Assembly: GCA_021805275.1 (NCBI GenBank) | Contig: JAJZFQ010000094.1 | Coordinates: 1-35,846, forward strand | Length of the DNA stretch: 35,846 nucleotides | Reading direction: 5' to 3' | Source of the DNA: Pseudomonadota bacterium | Lineage (GTDB): Bacteria > Pseudomonadota > Gammaproteobacteria > Steroidobacterales > Steroidobacteraceae | Part shown: piece by piece, positions 16,155 to 26,570 of the stretch | Numbering within the stretch: position 1 is the first letter of the stretch | How the letters are laid out: every line of letters starts with the position of its first letter | Program-made: the position numbers and the translations under genes | The notes under the pieces: model-generated | Seen by the model: the letters and a program-made list of their open reading frames with translations, nothing else | Told to the model about the DNA's origin: nothing | Databases searched by the model: none

Positions 16155-17192
16155 TCAGGAATCGGGCAGGGCGCCGAGGGCTGCGCACAGCGCCTCGACG
16201 TGCGTCTCGTTCTGGTCCCACGCGGGCACCAGTCGGGCGAGTCCGGCGCTCTCGGCGCCCCAGTCGTAGAACTCGAAGCCCGCCGCGCGCAGCCTGGCCT
16301 TGCCGTCGGTCCCGAGCCGTACGAACACTTCGTTCGCCTCCACCGGCCCGAGCAGCCGCTTGCCGGCCGCTGCGCCGATCCGTCTGGCGAAGCCGTTGGC
16401 CCGCGTGGCGTTGCGCCGCCAGAGGTCGTGCTCGAGGTAGGCGAGCAGCTGCGCGGCGACGAAGCGGGACTTCGACAGCAGATGTCCGGCGCGCTTGCGT
16501 CGCAGTTCAAAATCGCGCACCAGACTCGGGTCGAAGAACACCACCGCCTCGGCGGCGAGCGCACCGTTCTTGGTGGCACCGAAGGAGAGCACGTCGATGC
16601 CGGCGCGCCAGGTGACGTCGCTCGGGTGGCAGCCGAGGAAACACAGCGCATTGGCGAAGCGGGCCCCGTCCATGTGCACCTTCAGACCGTGCGCATGCGC
16701 AACCCGGCACAGCTCGAGGAGTTCCTCGGGACGGTAGGCCGCACCGAGCTCGCTTGCCTGGCTCACCGAGAGGGCCGCCGGCTGCACGGTGTGCACCGAG
16801 ACCGGGTGGGCCTCGAGCGAGGCGGCCAGTGTCGCAGCGCTGAGCTTGGCGTACTCGCCCTCGAGCAGCATCAACTGCGCACCGCCGGAGTAGAACGCCG
16901 GGGCGCCGCACTCGTCGCTGGCGATGTGTGCCTCGTGGTGCGCGAAGATCGCGCCGTAGGGTGGACTCAGCGTCGCGAGCGCGAGGGCGTTGGCAGCCGT
17001 GCCCGTCGCCACGGCGAAGGCGCGCACGGGCGCGCCGAAGAATGCGCCAAGTGCCGCATCGAGCCGCTGTGTCCAACGATCCTCGCCGTAAGCGACCTCG
17101 AGTCCGTGGTTGGCTTCGGCCAGCGCGGCGAGCATTTCCGGGCAGGCCGTGGCCGTGTTGTCGCTCATGAACCGCATCGTCTGTGTCGTCAT
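16155..17192 (-). CDS. ltaE: Low-specificity L-threonine aldolase, Pseudomonas type
   Basis: This PLP-dependent lyase splits threonine or allo-threonine to glycine and acetaldehyde. It has 345 residues from the ATG at 17192; the ATG at 17177 or 17168 is also possible. It follows the Pseudomonas-type pattern rather than the E. coli one: SDNTATACPEM, YGEDRWTQ, GTAANALALA and TDECGAP-like SDECGAP. The PLP lysine is K208 (SFGATKNG), the aspartate pairing with the ring nitrogen is D175 (HMDGARFANA), and H86 is the likely ring-stacking histidine. With sarcosine oxidase and thrABC in the same window it adds another route to glycine, although it is not in either operon. Confidence 0.88.
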   Translation of the reverse strand: MTTQTMRFMSDNTATACPEMLAALAEANHGLEVAYGEDRWTQRLDAALGAFFGAPVRAFAVATGTAANALALATLSPPYGAIFAHHEAHIASDECGAPAFYSGGAQLMLLEGEYAKLSAATLAASLEAHPVSVHTVQPAALSVSQASELGAAYRPEELLELCRVAHAHGLKVHMDGARFANALCFLGCHPSDVTWRAGIDVLSFGATKNGALAAEAVVFFDPSLVRDFELRRKRAGHLLSKSRFVAAQLLAYLEHDLWRRNATRANGFARRIGAAAGKRLLGPVEANEVFVRLGTDGKARLRAAGFEFYDWGAESAGLARLVPAWDQNETHVEALCAALGALPDS

Positions 17193-17206
17193 CTGTGCCT
17201 TATCCC

Positions 17207-18211
17207 CTAAATACGCCACTTGAATGACCAGGCGCCAAAGCCGAGGAAGACCAGCGTCACCGCCCCGAGGTATGCCAGGTTCGGGGCGACGGTGCCGATG
17301 CCGGCGCCGTAGAGCATTACCTCGCGCGCCGCATGCAGCATCTGCGTCAGGGGCAGGGCGTCGGCCACCCACCGCACCCACTTCGGCGAGCCGGCCAGCG
17401 AGAACCACACACCCGAGAGCAGCATCATCGGCCAGGTGAGCAGGTTCAGCAGCCCGTTGACCAGTTCCTCGCTGGCGAAGCGCGCCGCGATGGTCAGTCC
17501 GAGGGCGATCATCGAGAGCGCCCCGAGCACCAGAATCAGCAGCAGCAGCGCGAGGCTGCCGGCGCTGTGGAAGTGAATCATCGCCCCTACGGCCGCGTAG
17601 AGCGTGGTGGTGACAAGCACGATAATGGTCAGCCGCGAGAGCACCTGGGCGCTCAGGAACTCGAAGGCCGACAGGGGGGTGGCATTGAGACGCTTGAGGA
17701 AGCCGCTCTGGCGGTAGCGCAGCACGACGTAGCCGACGCCGAACAGGCAGCTGAACATCAGGTTCATCCCGAGGATCCCGGGAAAGAGCCAGTCGAGGTA
17801 GCGAATCGCCTTGCCGCTCACCGGCTCGCGCGCGGCGGCCGGATCTGCCGCGAGCAGCAGCTTCTCGGTAACGTAGCCCTTGGGCGAGTCTGTGTTCACC
17901 CAGTAATGCGGTGGGCTACCCGCTCTGAGCAGCAGGTCGATGCGCTGTCGGCGCACGTCGCGCAGACCGACCGCGGCACTTGGTACGGCCAGGAATTGCA
18001 CATAGTGCGTCTTGAGGAACGCGTCGGCGCGTGCGGCGGCCGGCCCGCCGATCACGCCCACCTTGAACAGCGGGCGCGGCGGTCCGCCGAAGATGAAGGC
18101 CATGCCGACGATGATCGAGACTGGCAGCAGCAGCGTGAACACCAGCGTGCCGCGGTCGCGCACGAACTCGAGGTTGCGGGCATGCCAGACGGACAGCAGG
18201 CGGCGGATCAT
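17207..18211 (-). CDS. ABC-2 type transporter permease
   Basis: This is the membrane subunit of an ABC-2 exporter, 334 residues. An N-terminal membrane segment (LVFTLLLPVSIIVGMAFIF, about 26-44) is followed by a roughly 120-residue extracytoplasmic domain. About five more segments follow between residues 165 and 330. The RQSGFLKRLNATPLSAFEFL segment after the first loop is the typical coupling region. It is translated after the ATPase gene with a 4-base ATGA overlap. The substrate is unknown; relatives handle drugs, polysaccharides or lipids. The gene ends 14 bases before the ltaE start, so read-through into ltaE is possible. Confidence 0.88.
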   Translation of the reverse strand: MIRRLLSVWHARNLEFVRDRGTLVFTLLLPVSIIVGMAFIFGGPPRPLFKVGVIGGPAAARADAFLKTHYVQFLAVPSAAVGLRDVRRQRIDLLLRAGSPPHYWVNTDSPKGYVTEKLLLAADPAAAREPVSGKAIRYLDWLFPGILGMNLMFSCLFGVGYVVLRYRQSGFLKRLNATPLSAFEFLSAQVLSRLTIIVLVTTTLYAAVGAMIHFHSAGSLALLLLILVLGALSMIALGLTIAARFASEELVNGLLNLLTWPMMLLSGVWFSLAGSPKWVRWVADALPLTQMLHAAREVMLYGAGIGTVAPNLAYLGAVTLVFLGFGAWSFKWRI

Positions 18212-19095
18212 GCGCGCAGCTCCCGGCCGGTCAGCTCGAGGAACAGATCTTCGAGGTTCGCCGGCCGGATCCGCAGGTTGCGCAGCGGCACGCCGGCCCC
18301 GAGCAGCGTGCGTAGCGTGGCATCGAGGTCATCGGTGGTGATCTCCACCCGCTCCTCGCTGTCGATCATTTGCAGCGGCAGGTGGCGCGCTGCGGCCGGA
18401 AAGTCGGTCCGGGGCAGCTCGAGCAACACCGCCGCGAAGTGCTGGCGGAGCAGCGCCGCGGGGGCGCCCTGGGAGATGATGCGGCCGCGATCGACGATGG
18501 CGATCTCGTCGCAGAGCAGCTCCGCCTCCTGCATGTAATGGGTGGTGAGGATGATCGTCTTGTGCTGGGCCTTGATCGAGCGGATGAGTGACCAGAAGTT
18601 GCGCCGTGCCTGCGGATCGAGTCCGGTGGTCGGCTCGTCGAGAAACAGCACGGCCGGATCGTTCACCAGCGTGATCGCGAGCAGCAGCCGCTGCAACTGC
18701 CCGCCGGAGAGCTTGCGGTTGTCGCGTCCGGCGAGCGCCTCGAGCGAGCACAGCTTGAGCAGCTCATCGAGGTCCCGGCCGCGTGCGTACAGGCCGCGGA
18801 ACATCGACAGGCTCTGGCGCACGGTGAGGAAGTTCTGCAGCGCCGTCGCCTGGAAGAGAATCCCGGCTTCTTGGCGAAAGCGCTCCCCGAGCGGCTCGCC
18901 GCGGTAACGCACCTCACCGGAGCTTGCCGCGAGGATCCCCTCCATGATCTCGATGGTGGTGGTCTTGCCGGCGCCGTTCGGCCCAAGCAGTCCGAAACAG
19001 GTTCCCGGCGGAACCCTGAAGGAGATGCCATCGACCGCCGTCACGCCCGGGTACTGCTTCACGAGGTTGCGGACTTCGAGAATCGGTGTGCTCAT
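18208..19095 (-). CDS. ABC transporter ATP-binding protein
   Basis: This is the ATPase partner of the ABC-2 permease, 295 residues. Walker A is GPNGAGKT (38-45), the Q-loop is in GILFQATALQ (78-87), the signature is LSGGQ (129-133), Walker B is VLFLDE (149-154) followed by the D-loop region TTGLD, and the switch histidine is in LTTHYMQEAE. It belongs to the DrrA/CcmA-like exporter group. The ATG at 19095 puts the ABC core at the normal distance; longer open frame upstream is Arg/Ser/Ala-rich noise and would cross the divergent promoter region. The downstream permease overlaps by 4 bases, so they form a two-gene exporter. Confidence 0.93.
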   Translation of the reverse strand: MSTPILEVRNLVKQYPGVTAVDGISFRVPPGTCFGLLGPNGAGKTTTIEIMEGILAASSGEVRYRGEPLGERFRQEAGILFQATALQNFLTVRQSLSMFRGLYARGRDLDELLKLCSLEALAGRDNRKLSGGQLQRLLLAITLVNDPAVLFLDEPTTGLDPQARRNFWSLIRSIKAQHKTIILTTHYMQEAELLCDEIAIVDRGRIISQGAPAALLRQHFAAVLLELPRTDFPAAARHLPLQMIDSEERVEITTDDLDATLRTLLGAGVPLRNLRIRPANLEDLFLELTGRELRA

Positions 19096-19213
19096 TGCGA
19101 ATCCCATCACCCGGTGCTGCGGCATCCTAGCCGATCGACGGGCGGCACGTCTGCCCGGGGCGCTGGCTGCTAGAATGGGCCTCGACGATGGGGCGCGCGA
19201 CGGGGTTGCTGTG
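19096..19213. promoter_or_regulatory. Divergent promoter region, ABC exporter and YgjP-like gene
   Basis: On the minus strand TAGGAT at 19129-19124 gives a leader of about 22 bases to the ATPase gene. On the plus strand TAGAAT at 19171-19176 would start transcription near 19183, favouring the ATG at 19214 for the metallopeptidase. No strong -35 is seen for either. The 13-mer TGCGGCATCCTAG (19118-19130) recurs at 35834-35846. Confidence 0.4.
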
Positions 19214-19960
19214 ATGGGTGAAGGGGCGGCAGCGCAATTGACGCTGTGGTCCGAGCGGGATGTGGCGTGCAGTGTGCGGGAGAGCCGCCGGGCGCGACGC
19301 ATCGTGGTGCGGGTCTTTCATTCCGGCCGGGTGGAGGTGGTGGTGCCGGTGAAGACGCCGCCGCGCCTGATCGAGACGTTTCTCGAGCGACACCGGCAAT
19401 GGATCGAGCACAAGCGCGCCGAGGCACGCCGGTCGGCAGCGGCGCCGGAGCCGTTTCCGCCCGTCCACATCGATCTGCCCGGCTGCGCCGAGCGCTGGCG
19501 GGTGCACGTGGCCGGCGGCACCGGGAGGCTGCGCCTGAGGGGCGAGGCCGGACTGCTCACCCTGAGCGGCGATGCCGCGGACCGAGGCGCGGTGCACCAG
19601 GCGCTGCGCCACTGGCTGCTCGAGCGGGCACGCGCGGCGTTCGAGCCGGCCCTGGCCGAGTGTGCCCGCGAGTTCGGCTTCCGCTACGAGCGCATGGTGG
19701 TGCGGCGCCAGCGCAGCCGCTGGGGCAGTTGCTCGGCCCGGGGGACCATCAGCCTGAATGCCTGCCTGCTGTTCCTGCCGCCGGCGGTGGTACGCTACCT
19801 ACTGATCCATGAGCTCGCCCACACCCGCCACATGAATCACTCGCGCCGTTTCTGGCAGTGCGTGGCGGGCTGTTGCGCCGAGTACCGACGCCTCGACCGG
19901 TTGCTCACTGTCGGCTGGCGCAGCGTTCCGGCGTGGGTGTTCGCCGAGGAGGAGGCGTGA
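19214..19960 (+). CDS. YgjP-like (WLM) zinc metallopeptidase
   Basis: This protein of 248 residues belongs to the YgjP/DUF45 group. The catalytic motif is HELAHTRHMNHSRRFW, with the HExxH core followed by the family's conserved N-H-S-x-x-F-W. VVRRQRSRWGSCSARGTISLN just before it is also diagnostic. There is no signal peptide, so the protein is probably cytoplasmic. The start is uncertain: ATG 19175 overlaps a TAGAAT -10 element, so ATG 19214 is preferred. Members of this family are genome-wide common but poorly characterised; no substrate is assigned. The stop overlaps the GTG start of tryptophan 2,3-dioxygenase. Confidence 0.87.
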   Translation: MGEGAAAQLTLWSERDVACSVRESRRARRIVVRVFHSGRVEVVVPVKTPPRLIETFLERHRQWIEHKRAEARRSAAAPEPFPPVHIDLPGCAERWRVHVAGGTGRLRLRGEAGLLTLSGDAADRGAVHQALRHWLLERARAAFEPALAECAREFGFRYERMVVRRQRSRWGSCSARGTISLNACLLFLPPAVVRYLLIHELAHTRHMNHSRRFWQCVAGCCAEYRRLDRLLTVGWRSVPAWVFAEEEA

Positions 19961-20814
19961 GCCGGCGCCGCTACGAGCGCAGCGAGCGGGTCGACCTGAG
20001 CGGTGAGGCGATCCATTGGGATCTCGGCGAGTCGCTCTCCTACGGGCAGTATCTGCAGCTCGACAAAGTGCTCGATGCGCAGCGCCCGCTGTCGAGCGAG
20101 CACGACGAGATGCTCTTCATGATCGTGCACCAGGCCGCGGAGCTGTGGATGCGCCTGATGTTGCACGAGCTCGAGGCGGTATTCGCGTGCGTCCGCCGCG
20201 ACGAGCTCGGACCCTCGTTCAAGCTCTTGCGGCGCATCGGACGCGTGCAGTCGCAGTTGCTCGCCGGCTGGGAGGTGCTCTCGACGCTGACGCCTGCGGA
20301 TTACTCGGCGTTCCGCAACGCGCTCGGGCGCTCCTCGGGCTTCCAGTCATGCCAGTATCGGCTGCTCGAGTTCCGGCTCGGCAACAAGAATGCCCAGATG
20401 ATCGAGGTGCACCGGCACGATGCGGCGGCGTACGCGCAGCTTGAGCGGGCGCTGCACGCGCCGTCGCTCTATGACGAGGCGCTGCGGCTGCTCAGTCGCC
20501 GCGGCTATGGGATTTCCGAGGAGCGGCTCAATCGGGACTTCAGCGAGCCGTACCAACCGAGCAAGCAGGTCGCCGGCGCGTGGCTCGGCGTGTATCACAA
20601 CGCGCAGAAAGACTGGGACCTGTACGAGCTCGCCGAGCGGTTGATCGATCTGGACTACCAGTTTCAGCTGTGGCGGTTCCACCATCTGAAGACGGTCGAG
20701 CGCATCATCGGTCACAAGCGCGGCACGGGCGGAACCGGGGGCGTGTCCTATCTGGCCAAGGCGCTCGAGCTGAAGTTTTTCCCGGAGCTGTGGCAGGTGC
20801 GCACCTCGATGTGA
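19957..20814 (+). CDS. kynA: Tryptophan 2,3-dioxygenase
   Basis: This heme enzyme opens the indole ring of L-tryptophan to N-formylkynurenine, the first step of the kynurenine pathway. It has 285 residues from a GTG with an excellent GAGGAGGAGG site; ATG codons further in would remove the conserved SYGQYLQLDKVL. By a constant three-residue offset from the Xanthomonas campestris enzyme, F54, H58 (active-site His55), R120 (Arg117) and H243 (heme ligand His240) are all present. FQSCQYR, EFRLGNKN and RIIGHKRGTGGTGGVSYL are intact. The start forms a GTGA overlap with the metallopeptidase gene. No kynB or kynU gene is in the window. Confidence 0.96.
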   Translation: MSRRRYERSERVDLSGEAIHWDLGESLSYGQYLQLDKVLDAQRPLSSEHDEMLFMIVHQAAELWMRLMLHELEAVFACVRRDELGPSFKLLRRIGRVQSQLLAGWEVLSTLTPADYSAFRNALGRSSGFQSCQYRLLEFRLGNKNAQMIEVHRHDAAAYAQLERALHAPSLYDEALRLLSRRGYGISEERLNRDFSEPYQPSKQVAGAWLGVYHNAQKDWDLYELAERLIDLDYQFQLWRFHHLKTVERIIGHKRGTGGTGGVSYLAKALELKFFPELWQVRTSM

Positions 20815-20829
20815 GGTCCTGCGGCGTGC

Positions 20830-21474
20830 TCAGCGCCAGCGCACACAGTCGAGTCCCGCGATCCGTGCGGCACGGCGGGCCCGTGCGCTGCCGTTGACCA
20901 GTACACCGTGCTCGACGAGCGCGAGGTGGGCGATGTCGGCCATTGAGTTGCCATAGGCGCTCGCCTCACCGGGCAGCCGCTCGCGCAGCTGGTGCAGACA
21001 GTGGACTTTCTCCGGCCCCTGGCGGTTCGGCGTGCTCAACCGACCGTCGAGCCGCTCCCCGCGCCAGCGTACCCCGGTGCAGATCGATTCGTGAAAGCCC
21101 AGTGCCCGCGCGATCACCGGGACGTACAGCTCGGGGCTCGCACTCATCAGCACCAGATGATCGCCGGCCTTGGCATGGGCCGCGATCCGCTCGCGCGCCG
21201 CGGCGAACGTTCCGCGCTCGAGCAGCCGGCGTACGAACACCGCGCTCCAGCGATCGATGTCGGTGCGCGTGAGACCGCCCAGCGCCGAGCGCATCAATGC
21301 GGCCTTCAAGGGTCCGCGTCCACACAGTCCCAGTGCGAAGCCGAACAGCGCCGGAAGCACCCCGAGTGCGCGCGGCACGCGCCAGGGGTGGCGCAGCAGA
21401 AAGCCGCACACGTACGGAGCGAGGCTGTCGTGGCGGGTGATTGTCCCGTCGAGATCGAAGATCGCAAGCCGCAT
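20830..21474 (-). CDS. HAD-IB family phosphatase (SerB-like)
   Basis: This HAD-superfamily subfamily IB hydrolase has 214 residues from the ATG at 21474, with GGAG upstream. Motif I is FDLDGTIT (nucleophile D7, acid D9), motif II is LMSASPE, motif III is the lysine in GPEKVHC, and motif IV is AYGNSMADI. It resembles the TIGR01490-type phosphatases related to phosphoserine phosphatase; whether the substrate is phosphoserine, a histidinol-type phosphate or a lipid phosphate cannot be read from sequence. A hydrophobic segment near residues 38-52 belongs to the cap. It lies downstream of acnA on the same strand but beyond a strong hairpin, and converges with kynA. Confidence 0.88.
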   Translation of the reverse strand: MRLAIFDLDGTITRHDSLAPYVCGFLLRHPWRVPRALGVLPALFGFALGLCGRGPLKAALMRSALGGLTRTDIDRWSAVFVRRLLERGTFAAARERIAAHAKAGDHLVLMSASPELYVPVIARALGFHESICTGVRWRGERLDGRLSTPNRQGPEKVHCLHQLRERLPGEASAYGNSMADIAHLALVEHGVLVNGSARARRAARIAGLDCVRWR

Positions 21475-21495
21475 GCGACGGCGCTCCGCCAGGAG

Positions 21496-21537
21496 CGGAC
21501 CGGGGAGCCCGTCTGACACAGGCGGCTCCGCGGTCCG
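21496..21537 (-). terminator. Strong hairpin after acnA
   Basis: A long near-perfect hairpin: CGGACCG (21496-21502) pairs with CGGTCCG (21531-21537), then GGAGCC (21504-21509) with GGCTCC (21523-21528-region), then GTCTG (21511-21515) with CAGGC (21519-21523), leaving a 3-base ACA loop. One G/G mismatch and one bulged C interrupt it. It begins eight bases after the acnA stop. No U-tract follows. Confidence 0.6.
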
Positions 21538-21545
21538 ACCGGCTA

Positions 21546-24236
<2,691 letters not shown>

Positions 24237-24268
24237 GAGCGGAGATCTCCCGGGGAAACGCGGCGCGG

Positions 24269-24274
24269 ATTATA
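24269..24274 (-). promoter_or_regulatory. -10 element of acnA
   Basis: The minus strand reads TATAAT, the exact consensus, 32 bases upstream of the acnA ATG. The leader would be about 26 bases and includes GGGAG. No good -35 is visible, which may mean activator dependence. Confidence 0.5.
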
Positions 24275-24313
24275 TCGGGTCCCCTGCGCCGCTGCGCGCC
24301 GGACCGCGCCTCC

Positions 24314-25393
24314 TCAGGCTGGCTCGAGCGCCTCGATCACCGCCCCGCCGAGACAGCGCGGGCCGTCGTAGAGGACGGCGTACTGCCCGGGCGTGACGGC
24401 CCGCTGCGGCTGCTCGAAGACGATCCGCACCGCGCCCTCGGGCAGGGGTTCGAGGCGGGCGGGCTGATCCGCCTGCCGGTAGCGTACTTTCACCGTGCAG
24501 CGCGGCGGGACCTCGTGCGGCGCGGCGAGCCAGTGCACCGCCGCGGTGCGCAGCCCGCGGCTGTAGAGCAGGGGGTGATCCCGGCCCTGCACCGCGATCA
24601 GCGCATTGCGTGCACCGTCCTTGGCGGCGACGTACCAGGGCAGCGCGGCCATCCCCGCCCGACCGCCGATGTTCAGTCCGGCGCGCTGCCCGAGGGTGTA
24701 GAACGCCAATCCCCGGTGCGTGCCGAGTGGCTCACCCGTGCTCGATTCGATCGGGCCGGGCCGCTCGGACAGGAATTGCGCGAGGAATTCCCGGAACGGC
24801 CGCTCGCCGATGAAGCAGATGCCCGTGCTGTCGGGTTTGTCAAACACCGGCAGACCTGCGGCGCGGGCCCGGGCGCGCACCGCCGATTTTTCCAGCTCGC
24901 CGATCGGCATCAGGGTGCGGGCGAGTTCGTGCGGCGCGACGGCATGCAGGAAATAGCTCTGGTCCTTGCCGGCATCGCGTGCCTTGAGCAGCTGCGCGCC
25001 GTCTCTGCCGGTGACGATACGCGCGTAGTGGCCGGTGGCGAAATACTCCCCGCCCAGTCGCGCGGCGTACTTCAGCGCCAGACCGAACTTGATCTCGCGG
25101 TTGCACAGCACATCGGGATTGGGCGTGCGTCCGGCGCGAAGCTCGCTCAGAAAGTGTTGAAAAACGCGCTCGCGGTACTGCTGCGCGAAGCTCACGCGAT
25201 GCAGCGCGATGTCGAGCTCCCGCGCCACGGCCCGCGCGTCCTGAAAGTCCTCGGCGGCCGTGCAGTAGCCGTCTTCGTCCTCTTCCCAGTTGCTCATGAA
25301 CAGGCCCTGCACATCCCAGCCCTGCTCCTTCAGGCACAGCGCCGCGACCGCCGAATCGACGCCGCCGGAGAGACCGACGATGACGCGTTTCAT
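24314..25393 (-). CDS. mnmA: tRNA-specific 2-thiouridylase
   Basis: This enzyme adds sulfur to U34 of tRNA for Lys, Glu and Gln, using ATP and sulfur relayed from IscS through the Tus proteins in E. coli. It has 359 residues. The PP-loop is GLSGGVDSAV (8-16 region), the catalytic cysteines are C97 (NPDVLCNREIKF) and C193 (STGICFIGERPF), and GKDQSYFL binds tRNA. E. coli has C102 and C199, so spacing is conserved. The ATG overlaps the nudJ stop by four bases, the same nudJ-mnmA order as in E. coli. Confidence 0.97.
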   Translation of the reverse strand: MKRVIVGLSGGVDSAVAALCLKEQGWDVQGLFMSNWEEDEDGYCTAAEDFQDARAVARELDIALHRVSFAQQYRERVFQHFLSELRAGRTPNPDVLCNREIKFGLALKYAARLGGEYFATGHYARIVTGRDGAQLLKARDAGKDQSYFLHAVAPHELARTLMPIGELEKSAVRARARAAGLPVFDKPDSTGICFIGERPFREFLAQFLSERPGPIESSTGEPLGTHRGLAFYTLGQRAGLNIGGRAGMAALPWYVAAKDGARNALIAVQGRDHPLLYSRGLRTAAVHWLAAPHEVPPRCTVKVRYRQADQPARLEPLPEGAVRIVFEQPQRAVTPGQYAVLYDGPRCLGGAVIEALEPA

Positions 25394-25869
25394 ACTTCGC
25401 GCGCCGCGGCGGCCTGCGCTGTGTCCAGATCGAGGCTCGCGACCGTCTTCAGCGGCGAGCGCACACCGGCGAGGTAGTCCTCGATACAGTGCAGCACCAG
25501 CGGGCTGCGCAGGCCCGCGGCGCGTGCCCGGATCTCGGCCTGGGTGAGCCAGTGGGTGGCGACGATGCCGGTGTCGAGCGGCTGGTCCGGGCGGTGGTCG
25601 CTGACTGTCCCGGTGAACGCAAATCGCTTATAGACACGCGGTGTGCCGGGCACGCGCCACAGGTACACCCCGAGCAGCCACGTGGGAGAGAACTGCCAGG
25701 CGCTTTCCTCGCGTACTTCGCGCACGACAGCCTCGAGCAGCGTCTCGCCGCGCTCGAGGTGCCCGGCCGGCTGGTTGAGCACGAGCCGGCCCTGGATCCG
25801 CTCCTCGATGAGCAGGAAGCGGCCGCCACGCTCGGCGAGTGCCGCAACGGTGATTTCGGGAGTAGACAT
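25390..25869 (-). CDS. nudJ: Nudix hydrolase NudJ
   Basis: This small Nudix phosphatase has 159 residues and matches E. coli NudJ (YmfB), which acts on nucleoside tri- and diphosphates and the HMP pyrophosphate of thiamin synthesis. The Nudix box starts at GHLERGETLLEA and ends REVREESAW, giving the pattern G-x5-E-x7-RE-x2-EE. NQPAGHLE and LGVYLWR are typical of NudJ. It starts with ATG at 25869 with no Shine-Dalgarno sequence; TATAAT lies exactly seven bases before it, so the message may be leaderless. mnmA follows with a 4-base overlap. Confidence 0.93.
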   Translation of the reverse strand: MSTPEITVAALAERGGRFLLIEERIQGRLVLNQPAGHLERGETLLEAVVREVREESAWQFSPTWLLGVYLWRVPGTPRVYKRFAFTGTVSDHRPDQPLDTGIVATHWLTQAEIRARAAGLRSPLVLHCIEDYLAGVRSPLKTVASLDLDTAQAAAAREV

Positions 25870-25889
25870 GGGCGGAATTATATCCGCCC
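25870..25889 (-). promoter_or_regulatory. nudJ promoter: TATAAT inside an inverted repeat
   Basis: GGGCGGA (25870-25876) and TCCGCCC (25883-25889) are perfect complements around six bases that read TATAAT on the minus strand. The repeat abuts the nudJ ATG. It may be an operator that masks the -10, or a chance hairpin. Transcription would begin at or within a base of the ATG. Confidence 0.5.
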
Positions 25890-25902
25890 GAGGTGGTGAC
25901 GC

Positions 25903-26484
25903 TCAGGCCGGTCGCGCGATGCGCAGGCCCTCCGGTGGCGTGCAGGTGTCCCAGAGCTGATCGAACTCGTGCAGGTACAGCCGCGCCACGGGCGCGTTGT
26001 CCAGATCGGCGATGCCGTCCCAGCAGTCCGCGCGCAGCCGGTACATGATGGCCCGCTCGTCGGCGATGACATAGGCGCAGTGCGGAGCGCCGTGGCGGGC
26101 CGGGAGGTTGCGCACGTCGATGCAGCTCGAGAGCCGTCGCGCCATGGCGAGGAAGCGGTGACCGTCGATGCTCGAGCGGCCCGGCTCCCCGAGCAGCAGG
26201 CGAACCTTCGCGAAAGGGCGGGCGAGCACAAGGCGCTTGGTGATCTCGAGGAACTCGCTTTGGTCGTAGAGCTCCGGCTCGAGGTTCGGCGTATAGATCG
26301 ACAGCAGGCGTTGGGCGCGTGCGGCGACCTGGTTGACCGCGGCGCGCGCCTCGGCGACCGATGTCAGAACCGTCAGCGCCTCGAGAGTGCGGTTGTATTC
26401 TCCGGAATCGGTCTCCGGCGCATAGCGCGCATGCGCCAAGCCTTCCAGGACGTTGTGCGGGGCAATCTCGACACCGGGAGCCAC
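25903..26484 (-). CDS. DUF7931-like protein of unknown function
   Basis: This protein has 193 residues from a GTG at 26484 with GGAATGA just upstream. It looks like a single soluble alpha/beta domain: LLSIYTPNLEPELYD, the middle KVRLLLGEPG, and the C-terminal YVIADERAIMYRL and YLHEFDQLWD. The pattern is vaguely like one half of a phospholipase-D fold, but the HxK motif is not present (CIDVRNLP and HCAYVIAD only), so enzymatic activity is doubtful. I know this type as a conserved gammaproteobacterial protein often next to an acetyltransferase gene; none is here. It sits between purB and nudJ on the same strand, 33 bases before nudJ. Confidence 0.65.
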   Translation of the reverse strand: MAPGVEIAPHNVLEGLAHARYAPETDSGEYNRTLEALTVLTSVAEARAAVNQVAARAQRLLSIYTPNLEPELYDQSEFLEITKRLVLARPFAKVRLLLGEPGRSSIDGHRFLAMARRLSSCIDVRNLPARHGAPHCAYVIADERAIMYRLRADCWDGIADLDNAPVARLYLHEFDQLWDTCTPPEGLRIARPA

Positions 26485-26529
26485 GATTTCATTCCATCAT
26501 CCGCGTCTGCTGCGCAGACCAGGATGGGC

Positions 26530-26535
26530 ATCTTA
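26530..26535 (-). promoter_or_regulatory. Possible -10 of the DUF7931-like gene
   Basis: The minus strand reads TAAGAT followed by GCC, close to the TAGGATGCC seen before two other genes. The leader would be about 38 bases. No clear -35. Confidence 0.3.
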
Positions 26536-26570
26536 GTGAGGCAGGGGCCGGCGGCCTTGCCGAGCCGGTC

